Shown: positions 54,668 to 63,889, counted from the stretch's first letter. The stretch: DNA of 64,000 nucleotides from Acidobacteriota bacterium (GCA_016196065.1 JACPYL010000025.1:310001-374000); one strand, 5' to 3'. Made by a program: numbers and translations. The notes: generated by a model from the sequence alone, not told the origin.

Positions 54668-55828
54668 ATGGAAGTGTATCCAGCCACGATTATCCAGCGC
54701 GATCGTTGGCGAATTCAGGCCCTGGCGTTGTATCCAAACGGAGATGCATTGCCCCCGATTCGAACCTTCATCGTCGACGATTCGGTGCTCACTCGCGAAA
54801 TCGTGATCGAAGTGCTGGCGTCAGATCCGGAAATCGAAATCGTGGGCACCGCCTCGAGCGGAGAAGAAGCGTTGCCCTTGATCGAGCGTCTCCGCCCCCA
54901 ACTGGTCACGCTTGACCTGGCGCTTCCGGGGATGAATGGTCTCGTCACGCTCGCCGAAATTCACAAATTGAGGCCGGCTCTCCCAGTCATCGTGTTCAGC
55001 GCGTTCGCAGAGCCGCCGATGAGGGTCAGACCAAATTCCCGCGACCGAGGCATCACTGAGTTCATCGCGAAACCAAACCAACGAGGTAGCCGCCAAATTG
55101 TAAGGGAGGAATTTCGCCGCCAACTGATCCCAAGGATCAAGTCGTTGTGCGCGGCCTCCCGACTTCCTGCTGACTCCTCGCCCAAGGGTTCGCCCGTTTC
55201 GCACAAGTTCACCAGCCGCCCAATCGATATCGTCGCCATTGGAGCGTCAACCGGAGGTCCCGAAGCCCTGGCCGCGCTACTGACAAGGCTTCCGGAGGAC
55301 TTTCCCGTGCCGATCGTGATTGTCCAGCACATGCCTGTGAACTTCACGCGACTCCTGGCCGAGCGCCTGGCCCTGCTCACCTCATTGCCGGTAATGGAGG
55401 GAAAGCCGGGGCAACGGATTGATCCCGGAGAAGTTTGGATCGCTCCGGGGGATTACCACATGACTGTGGTCCGGCAGGATGGTTCGGCCGTATTGGCAAT
55501 GAACCACGACCCGACCGAGCAGGGATGCCGTCCTTCGGTCAACGTACTATTCCGTTCGTTGGCCAAGACGTACGGTCCCCGCGTTCTGGCGATTGTCCTA
55601 ACCGGAATGGGTGCCGACGGAACAAGCGGAGCAAAAGCTGTCCAGGATGCTGGTGGCGAAATCATCGTGCAGGATAGAGCCACTTCGGTGATCTGGGGAA
55701 TGCCCGGACGCATTGTGGCCGCCGGCTTGGCTCCTTGTATCTGTCCGATCGATAGGATGGCTTACGAAATTATCCGCCGAGTCCAGGCTCGAAAATCAGC
55801 CCCATCAGCGTTCGCTGCGGCAACTTAG
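54668..55828 (+). CDS. cheB: CheB-type protein-glutamate methylesterase with receiver domain
   Basis: A 386-residue two-domain enzyme. Receiver (about 31-150) with DD (37-38) and phosphorylation site Asp83 (LVTLDLALPG). The methylesterase domain has the catalytic triad Ser194 (GASTGG), His221 (QHMP) and Asp317 (GMGADG), and RIDPGEVWIAPGDYHM is diagnostic. It demethylates chemoreceptors, yet no chemotaxis operon is in the window, so it may serve an alternative sensory system. N-terminus before the receiver (30 residues) is not conserved and a later start is possible. Confidence 0.92.
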   Translation: MEVYPATIIQRDRWRIQALALYPNGDALPPIRTFIVDDSVLTREIVIEVLASDPEIEIVGTASSGEEALPLIERLRPQLVTLDLALPGMNGLVTLAEIHKLRPALPVIVFSAFAEPPMRVRPNSRDRGITEFIAKPNQRGSRQIVREEFRRQLIPRIKSLCAASRLPADSSPKGSPVSHKFTSRPIDIVAIGASTGGPEALAALLTRLPEDFPVPIVIVQHMPVNFTRLLAERLALLTSLPVMEGKPGQRIDPGEVWIAPGDYHMTVVRQDGSAVLAMNHDPTEQGCRPSVNVLFRSLAKTYGPRVLAIVLTGMGADGTSGAKAVQDAGGEIIVQDRATSVIWGMPGRIVAAGLAPCICPIDRMAYEIIRRVQARKSAPSAFAAAT

Positions 55829-55841
55829 TGTTTTGGAACGC

Positions 55842-55877
55842 AAAAAAAAAGCGCCTTGAGCGAAACGCTCAAGACGC
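55842..55877 (-). terminator. Intrinsic terminator for the leftward sigma/anti-sigma operon
   Basis: On the minus strand GCGTCTTGAGCG pairs with CGCTCAAGGCGC (12 bp, one U-G) around TTT, followed by nine T. About 155 nt downstream of the anti-sigma fusion stop codon. Confidence 0.85.
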
Positions 55878-56032
55878 CCCTGGCAGCCCTCCCCCAGAAC
55901 TGCCAAACCACGTGATCATCGTATGGCCGGTCGGTCGGACTGTAAATGTCACTTTCGTAACTTTGCGCCGCGATGGCAGTACCGCACGCACACGCACCGT
56001 TCGTAACTGCGAAACAAGCGCGGATATGTACT

Positions 56033-57913
56033 CTACTTCGCTGACAACAAGAGAGAAAAACCATCAAAGACGTACTCGCGATGGCCTTCGGTTACCTGCG
56101 CTTTTAGTCCGCCATGATTGACTTGCTGAACGGCAGCCGCAAGGCGCGTCAGAAAAATGGGATCCGCAACCGGGACATTGTGGGCAGGCAGGAGGAGTTT
56201 GAGTTGCGGCTCTAGAGCCGCCAGTCGATTGACCGATCGCGTATAGGCCGCAAAGTCAGTCTCCGGCACGAACAGGTAAATCGGGCCGGGATAGAAGGTG
56301 TCGCCCGTAAACAACAGTCCATTCTTGCGATCCAGCAGCATCAGCGAATCGGGCGTGTGTCCGGGAGTGAAGAGCACTTCGACGGTGCGCCCACCGAGAT
56401 CGATCGCCTCGCCATCCTGCAGCGAGTGACTGCTCTTCCAGGGACGAATCGCATAGGAGGTCGGATTGACACCTGAGGGTAACGATCCGCACAAACGCTC
56501 GGCAGCCAGCGCGTCGCTGGAGTAGGCATTGCTCTGGCCGCGCATGTTTCCTTGCGTGAAAGGCAGATCGCGATTCCAAACTCCCGCGAATTCCGCGTTC
56601 CCGCCAACATGGTCGAAATGAGTATGGGAATTGATGATCGTTACGGGCAGCGCTGTAAGACGAGTCACTACCGCGCTGATTTTTCCTACGCCCAATCCAG
56701 TATCAAACAGCAAAGCACGCTTGTCGCCGAGGATGAGATAGGAAATCACTTCCTCAAATTGTTTCGCCTCATAGATCGCGAACACGCCGGGACGAATTTT
56801 GTAGACCTCAAACCACGGTTCATCCGTAAGAACGCGTTCGAGATTCTTGTACTCCGGCCGAGGAAGTTGGCTGCACCACTCCGGACGAAGGGGCTCGGCC
56901 GACTTTCGCGCATAGGCGTCTTTATCTCGCTTTTGATCCGCAGATTGTTTTTCGTTCTGCTTTTGCAATACTACCGGCGCGGCAGAAGAGAGATGCGCGA
57001 GACTCGCCTTGTCTGACTCCTTGAATGACAATAAGTCCTGCCGTTCCGATTTCGACGTCCCTTCTTCGCCGGTTGCAGGCTTCGCCTTGGCAATCGGCAG
57101 CGCTGGGCCTTCGGCCCGCGCCATCAATTTCTCGGGTACGGCCGAGGATTGAATTTCTCCCACCGCGCCATTTGCCGCTGGCGAATCCACGGAGCGGGCG
57201 CCTCGTTCCTCGGCCAACATGCCGCCTGTCGCGGCAGCCGCAGGAGTTGCCGGTTTCTTTGCCGCCAGCTTGCGCTCGTCCAATACCAAGTTACGCTTCA
57301 TTGCGATTTCATCCGAACGCCCGTTGAAGGCATACGCGTCGGAAGGTAGCGTCTTTGAATTCTGGTTACCAACTAAAAGATTCCCGCCCCGATCGATTGC
57401 GTACCCTCGCGAATGAATCGCCAATTCTTTCTCGTCCGGTTGCGCCACTGCCGACCGGGACAATGCAATCTCAGATTTCGAGACGGAAACTGCCGCCGGC
57501 CCCGCAGGCTCAACCTTACTTTCCGCTGGATACTTCGCAGTTGCCACCGTCTGGTCAGATTGCTTCCCAGGACGCAGCATCAGCACCGACGCCACCACCA
57601 CAACTCCCGCAGCCAACGCCGCCCAGCGCAGAGTAGGCCACGCGAACCAGGTAAACGACCGCCCCGCTGGCTGGCGGGTAGACGCCGTCTCCATTTCTGT
57701 TTCCGGCCTGGCCGCCTCAACCGATGGGGGAAGACTCAGGGCCACGACCTCGCGGCAATCTCCGCAGCGCGCCAGATGGCGCACTACGTCCTCGCGTTCG
57801 GCCCCCGACAACGCCTGTTCGGCAAATGCCGTGAGCACATCCGCGTCAGGATGGCCGTCCCGGGGCATCGCTGCCCGCAGGCGATCGCGCACGATTTTGG
57901 GTGCGTCAGACAT
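56033..57913 (-). CDS. Anti-sigma factor fused to a metallo-beta-lactamase-fold hydrolase
   Basis: A 626-residue protein in one uninterrupted frame. Residues 1-60: zinc-binding anti-sigma domain (VVRHLARCGDC; His46, Cys50, Cys53). Residues about 92-113: one membrane segment. Residues 114-340: long, low-complexity, Ala/Lys/Ser-rich linker. Residues 340-626: MBL-fold enzyme, with SHTHFDHVGG (430-435 being HTHFDH), FTPGHTPDS, FTGDTFY and PAHN. The membrane topology puts the sigma-binding part inside and the hydrolase outside. The ECF sigma gene is 39 bp upstream. A hydrolase as the sensor or cleavage module of an anti-sigma factor is unusual. Confidence 0.88.
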   Translation of the reverse strand: MSDAPKIVRDRLRAAMPRDGHPDADVLTAFAEQALSGAEREDVVRHLARCGDCREVVALSLPPSVEAARPETEMETASTRQPAGRSFTWFAWPTLRWAALAAGVVVVASVLMLRPGKQSDQTVATAKYPAESKVEPAGPAAVSVSKSEIALSRSAVAQPDEKELAIHSRGYAIDRGGNLLVGNQNSKTLPSDAYAFNGRSDEIAMKRNLVLDERKLAAKKPATPAAAATGGMLAEERGARSVDSPAANGAVGEIQSSAVPEKLMARAEGPALPIAKAKPATGEEGTSKSERQDLLSFKESDKASLAHLSSAAPVVLQKQNEKQSADQKRDKDAYARKSAEPLRPEWCSQLPRPEYKNLERVLTDEPWFEVYKIRPGVFAIYEAKQFEEVISYLILGDKRALLFDTGLGVGKISAVVTRLTALPVTIINSHTHFDHVGGNAEFAGVWNRDLPFTQGNMRGQSNAYSSDALAAERLCGSLPSGVNPTSYAIRPWKSSHSLQDGEAIDLGGRTVEVLFTPGHTPDSLMLLDRKNGLLFTGDTFYPGPIYLFVPETDFAAYTRSVNRLAALEPQLKLLLPAHNVPVADPIFLTRLAAAVQQVNHGGLKAQVTEGHREYVFDGFSLLLSAK

Positions 57914-57952
57914 ATTTCAAAACAACGTTCAGGACAGCGTTCAAGACAACCT

Positions 57953-58870
57953 TCAGACCACGCTTCCGTCAGTGCCCGCGCCCGGCGCGGGGGCCTTTCC
58001 CCCAGGGAACGCTTTCCCCCCGGAATCTTGCGCTAAACGTGCACGCAAATCCAGGGTGATATCTCGTACATCCGTTTCAAGTGCTTCTTTTGCTTGAGCA
58101 TGGCTCATCCCACGATCCCGCAGACAGGCCAGGATGCGCTTCCGTAACGTGCTGGTAACCCGGTCAAGCCGGCGGCTGATGCTCGATTCGTGCAGGCCCA
58201 GCACGCGGGCAATCTCCGCGAGCGTGCGTCTGTCCAGATGATATGCCGCCAGCACATAACGGTCTTCCGCCGAGAGTTCGCCCAACGCCTCGTCCGTCGC
58301 CGATTCTAGCCGAGAATCGGCCACGATCGGAGCCGGCGTTTCGGGAGCGACAAACTGCGTCCCCTCTTCTTCCTGCTCGTCGAGGCTCACTGCTCGTTTC
58401 TGTTTGCGATAGCGATTGATGAATTCCTGCGCCATCACCGTCCGCAACCAGCCTTCGAGTGATCCTCGCGCGGTGTAAAAAGTCAGCTTGGAGTGGCGGA
58501 CGCCATCGCGCGCGTTCACACCATACAAATCCGCGAACAAAGAATCGGCCAGATCGGCGGCATGCGCTCCATCACGCGTGATGTGTAACGCCATCGCATG
58601 AAGTTTGTTCCGATAACGGGAGATGAAATCCTTCCACGCATTTTCGTTGCCCGCAGCGCAAGCCCGCGCAAGCACCAGTTCTTCCAATCGCAGAGCCCCG
58701 CAGAATGCAGCTGCTTCTTCGGGAGAAGCTTGCGGCAAGTACTTACTCTGAATGTCGCGCAGGATGGTGGCAAACTGATCGCGATTCAGCCCATAGCCAG
58801 CTGCACCGCAGCGCTCATGCAGCGCAAAAACCTCGTCATCTCCGAGCGCGTGTTGGACGGGTGCGGGCAT
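57953..58870 (-). CDS. ECF-type RNA polymerase sigma factor, long form
   Basis: A 305-residue sigma-70-family factor, about 100 residues longer than typical ECFs. Region 2 begins at DFISRYRNKLHAMALHITRD and contains the -10 contact helix LEGWLRTVMAQEFINRYRKQKR; region 4 is ELSAEDRYVLAAYHLDRRTLAEIARVLGLHESSISRRLDRV. The N-terminal 75 residues (EVFALHERCGAAGYGL...) and a Gly/Ala-rich C-terminal tail are extra. It is followed by its anti-sigma fusion gene, the usual arrangement. Confidence 0.9.
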   Translation of the reverse strand: MPAPVQHALGDDEVFALHERCGAAGYGLNRDQFATILRDIQSKYLPQASPEEAAAFCGALRLEELVLARACAAGNENAWKDFISRYRNKLHAMALHITRDGAHAADLADSLFADLYGVNARDGVRHSKLTFYTARGSLEGWLRTVMAQEFINRYRKQKRAVSLDEQEEEGTQFVAPETPAPIVADSRLESATDEALGELSAEDRYVLAAYHLDRRTLAEIARVLGLHESSISRRLDRVTSTLRKRILACLRDRGMSHAQAKEALETDVRDITLDLRARLAQDSGGKAFPGGKAPAPGAGTDGSVV

Positions 58871-59008
58871 GTCCCATCAGGATGCTAGCAATTTTTTAGA
58901 CGCAAGACTTGGAAATTCGCTCGTTCTCGATTATCGAGGCAGGAAAGCAACCTCCTGGAAGGGGTCTGAGGAAACAGATGCTTTCGCTTTCCTGCCCGGA
59001 GGATTGCT

Positions 59009-60118
59009 ATGCGTCTCAGTCTGGCAGTAGGTGGGATAGTTCTGCTCGTACTAGCAGCGATCGTGGTTCCGAGCCTGCTTCAAGCAGGTGAAGTCAGTCA
59101 ACCGTCCGGTTACGCTCTGCTCGACCCAATTCGCAGCGGCAATCTGACTGTCTTTCCCGTTGTCGCGAATAAATCCTACGACACCGGGCAATTCCTCACG
59201 CTTGATGAAGGCATTCGCAGCGGCGACGTGGTCGTCACCGAAGCGGGACAGGCACAAGGATTACTCCGGCGGCGTCCTGGAGTGCGTCCCACGGTTCGGC
59301 ACTCCGGCGACGCTGAAGTCAACCAGTTAGTGCTCATCAATAACTCCAAGCGCCCGTTGTTACTCCTTGCAGGAGAAATTGTCACCGGCGGCAAGCAGGA
59401 TCGAGTCATCGGGAAGGATCGAATCGTCCCGGCGGAAAGTGATCCTGTCGACCTCAGCGTTTTTTGCGTCGAGCCGGGACGTTGGACCGCCGCCAGCGGT
59501 AAGGCAAACTTCGATAACTCTGCCAGTGGCGGGTTCTCGTACCTCGCTGCCCCCGCAGTTCGAGCCAAGGCGATGGACGCGAAAGATCAGCAACAGGTAT
59601 GGGACGAAGTTCGCAAATCGCAACGCGCTATGTCCGAAAAGCTAACCCGTGGCGGAGCGGCCGAAGTGAACTCGACCTCGTCCTATGCCCGGGTGATGGG
59701 AAATAGAGATGTGGAAAAACAGGTAGCCTCCGTCGCCGAACCCGTGCAGCGCAACTACGAAAGCGTCATTCGCCAACTCCGCGACAAGAATGCAGTCGGC
59801 GTGGTGGTCGCGGTGAACGGAGAAGTTGTGTGGGCCGATCTCTTTGCCAGTTCCCAACTACTCCAAAAATATTGGCCGAAGCTGGTTCGTTCCTACGCCA
59901 CCGAAGCTGTCGTAACCCGAGCCAAGAGCGCGGAAGCCAGCACTCGGCAAGCCCAGAAATTTCTCGATGATCTGCAAGGCCGCCACGAAACCGCCGACAC
60001 CGAACCGGGTGTGTATCGGCAGTCTGAAATTACGGGAAACGGCTTCAAGGTGTTCGAGCTTACATCGCTGCTGCCTAAGACGGGATTTGCTGTGCACCTG
60101 GCGAAAATGGCGGAGTAA
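59009..60118 (+). CDS. Exported ARPP-1-family protein
   Basis: A 369-residue protein with an N-terminal signal or anchor (about 1-27, SLAVGGIVLLVLAAIVVPSLLQAG). The body matches the ARPP-1/DUF6569 pattern: AEVNQLVLINNSKRPLLLLAGEIVTGGKQDRVIGKDRIVPAES, VDLSVFCVEPGRW and a C-terminal KVFELTSLLPKTGFAVHLA. The family name comes from comparative genomics (ARG and rhodanese-phosphatase-associated); function unknown. GGAGG 6 nt before the ATG. Confidence 0.78.
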   Translation: MRLSLAVGGIVLLVLAAIVVPSLLQAGEVSQPSGYALLDPIRSGNLTVFPVVANKSYDTGQFLTLDEGIRSGDVVVTEAGQAQGLLRRRPGVRPTVRHSGDAEVNQLVLINNSKRPLLLLAGEIVTGGKQDRVIGKDRIVPAESDPVDLSVFCVEPGRWTAASGKANFDNSASGGFSYLAAPAVRAKAMDAKDQQQVWDEVRKSQRAMSEKLTRGGAAEVNSTSSYARVMGNRDVEKQVASVAEPVQRNYESVIRQLRDKNAVGVVVAVNGEVVWADLFASSQLLQKYWPKLVRSYATEAVVTRAKSAEASTRQAQKFLDDLQGRHETADTEPGVYRQSEITGNGFKVFELTSLLPKTGFAVHLAKMAE

Positions 60119-60202
60119 CGGAGCACGGGCCGGTGGTGTTGGGGAGCACATGTCAATCGCGGTTTAGATTCGCCAGAGCCGCGAGGCGGCGGAATAGGAA
60201 AG

Positions 60203-60330
60203 CCCCGGACGTAAGTCCGGGGTAGGTTGATGGAAGGACCGAGTCCCGGCAGGGACGACACCCGGTCCCGTCCCTTGCGGGACTCGGCTTTTTCTGATGC
60301 CCACCCGGCACTGCCGTGCCGGGCTTTCAC
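60203..60330. repeat. Cluster of intergenic palindromes
   Basis: Several hairpins in a row, for example CCCCGGAC-GTAA-GTCCGGGG, a GACGACACCCGGTC/GGGACTCGG-type one and CCCGGCACTGCCGTGCCGGG. No gene here. Confidence 0.6.
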
Positions 60331-60383
60331 ATTCCGCCGCTAACGCGGCTGGATTACTGTTTCGCTCGCGCGAAATCACGACG

Positions 60384-60809
60384 CTATTGTCCTTTGAGAC
60401 CTTTGGCGATTACCTCACGCGTGTCGTGCGGCAAATTCAAACCATCCAACTCCTCGCGCTCAAACCAACGCACATCTGCCGCGTCAGTTCCAGCGGCCAG
60501 ATCCCCGCCAAGCATGCGGCACAAGAAGTCGATCAGCACGTAGTGATATCGTACGCGTCCATCGTCACTACGAATCACGCGCTCGTAGACCCCGAGCAAT
60601 TCCCCTGTCTCCACGATGAGGCCAGTTTCTTCGCGAACCTCGCGGATCGTCGCTTCGCGCAGCGACTCGCCACACTCGAGGACGCCACCGGGCAACGACC
60701 ACTCCCCCAGCAACGGCGCCTGCCCGCGCCGGATCAGCAAGACGCGGTTGTCCCGAAGCACGACGGCGCCTACCCCAACTAGCGGAGTATCTGGATATTC
60801 GCGGCCCAT
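60384..60809 (-). CDS. NUDIX hydrolase
   Basis: A 141-residue hydrolase of nucleoside diphosphates linked to X. The NUDIX box is complete: GGVLECGESLREATIREVREETGL (GX5EX7REUXEEXGU). The preceding LIRRGQAPLLGEWSLPGG and the following RVRYHYVLIDFLC fit ADP-ribose pyrophosphatase-like or 8-oxo-dGTP-like members; substrate undecided. Overlaps no other gene; start at MGREYPD. Confidence 0.92.
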   Translation of the reverse strand: MGREYPDTPLVGVGAVVLRDNRVLLIRRGQAPLLGEWSLPGGVLECGESLREATIREVREETGLIVETGELLGVYERVIRSDDGRVRYHYVLIDFLCRMLGGDLAAGTDAADVRWFEREELDGLNLPHDTREVIAKGLKGQ

Positions 60810-60883
60810 ACGAAGCAGCAGTGTACAAGGATTCGTAGCTTGCGGCTCGTAGCTCGAAGCCGCGGTGCTCTAGAATACGCAGA

Positions 60884-62737
60884 ATGTCCCTCGACGAATA
60901 CAAACGCAAACGGCGCTTTGAGGAAACGCCCGAGCCTCCGCCAAAGATCGAGAAGCAGTCCAAGCACCGCTTCGTCGTCCAGCGTCATGATGCCACACGC
61001 TTGCATCACGACTTTCGGCTCGAAATCGACGGCGTCCTGAAATCCTGGGCTGTCCCCAAAGGCCCGTCGCTCGATCCCGCCCACAAGCGCCTGGCAATGC
61101 ATGTCGAAGATCATCCCGTTTCCTATTTCGATTTTGAGGGAACCATCCCCGAGGGCAACTACGGTGGCGGCACGGTCATGGTGTGGGACGTCGGCACCTG
61201 GCAGCCGTTGTCTCCTGTGACCGTCAAAGGCGAGTACGTTCCGGCCACCGACAAAGAAGCAGAGACGATGCTCGCCAAGGGCGATCTGAAATTTCGTTTA
61301 AAAGGAAAGCGCCTGAACGGCGACTTCTCGCTGGTCCACATCCGGGGAAAACGGCCCGGCAGCAAGGGGAACGAGTGGCTGTTGATCAAGAAGAAGGATG
61401 CTTCCGTAGTGTCCGGATATGACATCGGCGAATTCGACACCTCGGTGTTGACTGGCCGGACCATGAAGGAAATCGCCGGGGATCAAGGTTCACGGGAGTG
61501 GACCACTAGTCGTCCGGCCACGCGTGGAAAACTCAAAGCCGCATGGCTGGCGGACGCGGTGGCTCGGGCTGACAAAAAGCGAAGAGCGTTAACCACGGGG
61601 AGCACGGAGAACACGGGGAAAGGCGCGCGGAAAGCAAGTATCGCCTCGTCGAAGATTAGCGCCAAGAAGTCCTCCGTGGCCCCCGTGCCCTCCGTGGTTA
61701 AGAACGTGCCTGGCGCCGTAGAGAAAGTCATGCCGACGAAGATCCGCCCCATGCTGGCCACGTCAGTCGAAGACGCGTTCGACAACCCAGACTGGCTGTT
61801 TGAGATCAAGTGGGACGGCTATCGTGCCGTGGCTTTCATTGAAGGCAGCGGCGTGCGACTGGTTTCCCGCAATCAGAATGATCTCACCGGACAGTTCCCC
61901 GAACTCCGCGACCTGCCTAAATCCGTGCACGCCGAGCGTGCCGTCATCGACGGAGAAATCGTCGCCCTCGACGACCAAGGACGTCCTTCCTTCAGCCTGA
62001 TGCAACAACGAACCGGATTTCAGCCCGGCAAGCCGCGTCGACCGGGCCGCGAAGGGGTTCCGGTTGTGTACTACGCGTTCGATCTGCTCTACCTCGACGG
62101 TTACGACTTGCGCCGCGTCGGTCTGGAAAAACGCAAGGAACTACTACAGTCCGTTCTCACCGCAGGCGACATCGTCCGCTTCTCGGATCACTACCCCGAG
62201 AAGGGCCGTGACTTATTTGAGGTTGCCGGCAAGAGTGGCCTGGAAGGGATTCTCGCGAAGAAGCGCGCCAGCATCTATCACGAAGAACGTTCACGCGATT
62301 GGCTCAAGATCAAGATCACGAAGCGCCAGGAATGCGTCATCGGCGGCTACACCGATCCCGAAGGCAGCCGCGAACACTTCGGAGCGCTCGTTCTCGGACT
62401 CTACGATAAGCGCGACAGACTGATTCATGTGGGCCAGGCCGGCACCGGATTCGACCAAAATGCACTCAAAGAGATTTATGGACAGCTGCATCCGCTGGAG
62501 ACGAAAACCAATCCCTTCTATGGCGAAATTGGCGGATTGAAGAAGGTCCACTTCGTTCGTCCAAAACTGGTTGCCGAGATCAAATTTTCCGAGTGGACCC
62601 ACGAAACTGTCGAAGGTGGAATGAAACTGCGCGCCCCGGTGTTCATGGGATTGAGGTTCGACAAGGATCCCAAAGAGTGCAACCTGGAGGATGCGGTGCC
62701 TATGCGAGGGCAGGAGGTTGTGAGTTCCACCAAGTGA
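60884..62737 (+). CDS. ligD: ATP-dependent DNA ligase D (3'-phosphoesterase plus ligase, no polymerase)
   Basis: A 617-residue end-joining enzyme. Residues about 20-175 are the 3'-phosphoesterase domain (RLHHDFRLE with His41-His42-Asp43; HPVSYFDFEGTIPEGNYGGG). The ligase domain starts near 280 (PMLATSVEDAF) with the nucleotidyl-lysine motif EIKWDGYR (Lys309), followed by the OB fold ending VFMGLRFDKDP. No primase-polymerase domain is present, so polymerase would need to come from elsewhere; Ku is not in the window. The linker between the domains (about 236-275) is encoded by an inverted repeat. Confidence 0.93.
   Translation: MSLDEYKRKRRFEETPEPPPKIEKQSKHRFVVQRHDATRLHHDFRLEIDGVLKSWAVPKGPSLDPAHKRLAMHVEDHPVSYFDFEGTIPEGNYGGGTVMVWDVGTWQPLSPVTVKGEYVPATDKEAETMLAKGDLKFRLKGKRLNGDFSLVHIRGKRPGSKGNEWLLIKKKDASVVSGYDIGEFDTSVLTGRTMKEIAGDQGSREWTTSRPATRGKLKAAWLADAVARADKKRRALTTGSTENTGKGARKASIASSKISAKKSSVAPVPSVVKNVPGAVEKVMPTKIRPMLATSVEDAFDNPDWLFEIKWDGYRAVAFIEGSGVRLVSRNQNDLTGQFPELRDLPKSVHAERAVIDGEIVALDDQGRPSFSLMQQRTGFQPGKPRRPGREGVPVVYYAFDLLYLDGYDLRRVGLEKRKELLQSVLTAGDIVRFSDHYPEKGRDLFEVAGKSGLEGILAKKRASIYHEERSRDWLKIKITKRQECVIGGYTDPEGSREHFGALVLGLYDKRDRLIHVGQAGTGFDQNALKEIYGQLHPLETKTNPFYGEIGGLKKVHFVRPKLVAEIKFSEWTHETVEGGMKLRAPVFMGLRFDKDPKECNLEDAVPMRGQEVVSSTK
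61589..61701. repeat. In-frame inverted repeat in the interdomain linker of ligD
   Basis: TTAACCACGGGGAGCACGGA near the left edge is mirrored by TCCGTGGCCCCCGTGCCCTCCGTGGTTAA-type sequence at the right edge (61672-61701). The enclosed codons give a low-complexity Ser/Thr/Lys-rich linker. A related unit is in truA. Confidence 0.65.
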
Positions 62738-62772
62738 CCCCGGATCGCCCGGAACCTGTGATTATTCTTGAC

Positions 62773-62878
62773 ACTGTCATCCTGAGCCGTTCGGAGGCGA
62801 AGCCGAGGACGAGCGAAGGATCTGCCTTCATTTGGTCCGCCAGGAAAGCAGGTCCTTCGCTTCGCTCAGGATGACAGT
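62773..62878. repeat. Interspersed palindrome, TCATCCTGAGC family
   Basis: Starts ACTGTCATCCTGAGC and ends with its inverse GCTCAGGATGACAGT; inner GAAGGATCTGC and GCAGGTCCTTC also pair. Lies between the convergent ligD and lgt genes. Confidence 0.8.
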
Positions 62879-62910
62879 TCCGAGGTTGGGCTAAGCACAC
62901 ATGCGAGCGG

Positions 62911-63720
62911 CTACGAATTGCTTGGCTGCGGCACCACTGCTTTCGGTACTCCGCTCTTGAACCACCAGATCAGTCCCCCGCCAATCACCAGGCAAACTGA
63001 AATGAGCTGTGTCCCGGACATAAATCCGCCGAACACTTCCCCTCGGCCAGGATCTCCCCGCAGGAACTCAATGAAGTAGCGCTCGATCCCATACAGGATC
63101 ATGAAGGCAGCGAACATTTGTCCATCGAACTTTTTGCGTTTCAACATCCACATCAGCAGCACAAAATTGAAAAACTCAGCCGCCGCTTCAATCAGTTGTG
63201 TCGGCTCGAGTCGTTCGTTCAACGGAGTTCCTGCCCAGCTATTCGCCAACGGGTTCGTAAAAATGACGCCCCAGAAATGTTCGGTGGGCTTGCCATAACA
63301 GCAGCCCGCGGCAAAGCAGCCAAAGCGTCCGAGCACATGTCCGAAGGCAAGGCCGGGGGCAAAACCGTCCATCGTGCGAAGTGCCGGCATGCGATGGCGG
63401 CGCATATACCACGCGCCCATCAGGAGCGCCGCGATCAGTCCGCCAGAAAACACTCCTCCGGATTGCAACGTGTTGAGACTGAAAATCTGCCGCCAGTTCC
63501 CCGAGTAATTGTCCCACTCGTTCACGATGAGCAAGACTTTGGCGCCGAGAATGCCGGCCAGGACAACCAGGATGCCGAGGTTCCAGGCGTCGTCGCCGTT
63601 AAGGCCCTGCTTCTCGGAATTGCGGACGCTGATCCAAAGCCCAATCAGGACGCCGCAAGCGACCAGCAGGCCATAAGTCGGCAAGCTGAAGTTGCCAATG
63701 TGGAAGAGTCTAGGTAGCAC
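62911..63720 (-). CDS. lgt: Prolipoprotein diacylglyceryl transferase
   Basis: A 269-residue integral membrane enzyme that adds diacylglycerol to the lipobox cysteine of prolipoproteins. Seven hydrophobic helices; the signature HVLGRFGCFAAGCCYGKPT and the downstream F.NPLANSWAGTP.. and ERYFIEFLRGDPGRG segments are diagnostic. Start GTG, at the N-terminus conserved in the family (PRLFHIGNFSLPTYGLLVACG). It serves lipoproteins such as the MsrA and TIG-domain proteins seen here. Confidence 0.95.
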   Translation of the reverse strand: MLPRLFHIGNFSLPTYGLLVACGVLIGLWISVRNSEKQGLNGDDAWNLGILVVLAGILGAKVLLIVNEWDNYSGNWRQIFSLNTLQSGGVFSGGLIAALLMGAWYMRRHRMPALRTMDGFAPGLAFGHVLGRFGCFAAGCCYGKPTEHFWGVIFTNPLANSWAGTPLNERLEPTQLIEAAAEFFNFVLLMWMLKRKKFDGQMFAAFMILYGIERYFIEFLRGDPGRGEVFGGFMSGTQLISVCLVIGGGLIWWFKSGVPKAVVPQPSNS

Positions 63721-63773
63721 GTTAGCTTGGATGCTCCATTTTCGGGATTGAGAGAAGTTTAGCAGGAAGCGAG

Positions 63774-63811
63774 GGGTCAGGTCTTAGGTGGCAGGTATCA
63801 GGTGTCAGGAA
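63774..63811. repeat. Short GTGTCAGG/TTAGGT repeat
   Basis: GGTCAGGTCTTAGGTGGCAGG followed by TATCAGGTGTCAGG; the units match those in the repeat between the Y-RNA-like genes at 16.8 kb but lack a paired arm here. Confidence 0.5.
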
Positions 63812-63889
63812 AACCGACCCAACGTGTGGTGACTGGTATCACTGCAGCGATCGTGCTGCCACTTCACGATGATGCCAGAGGGAAGTCTG

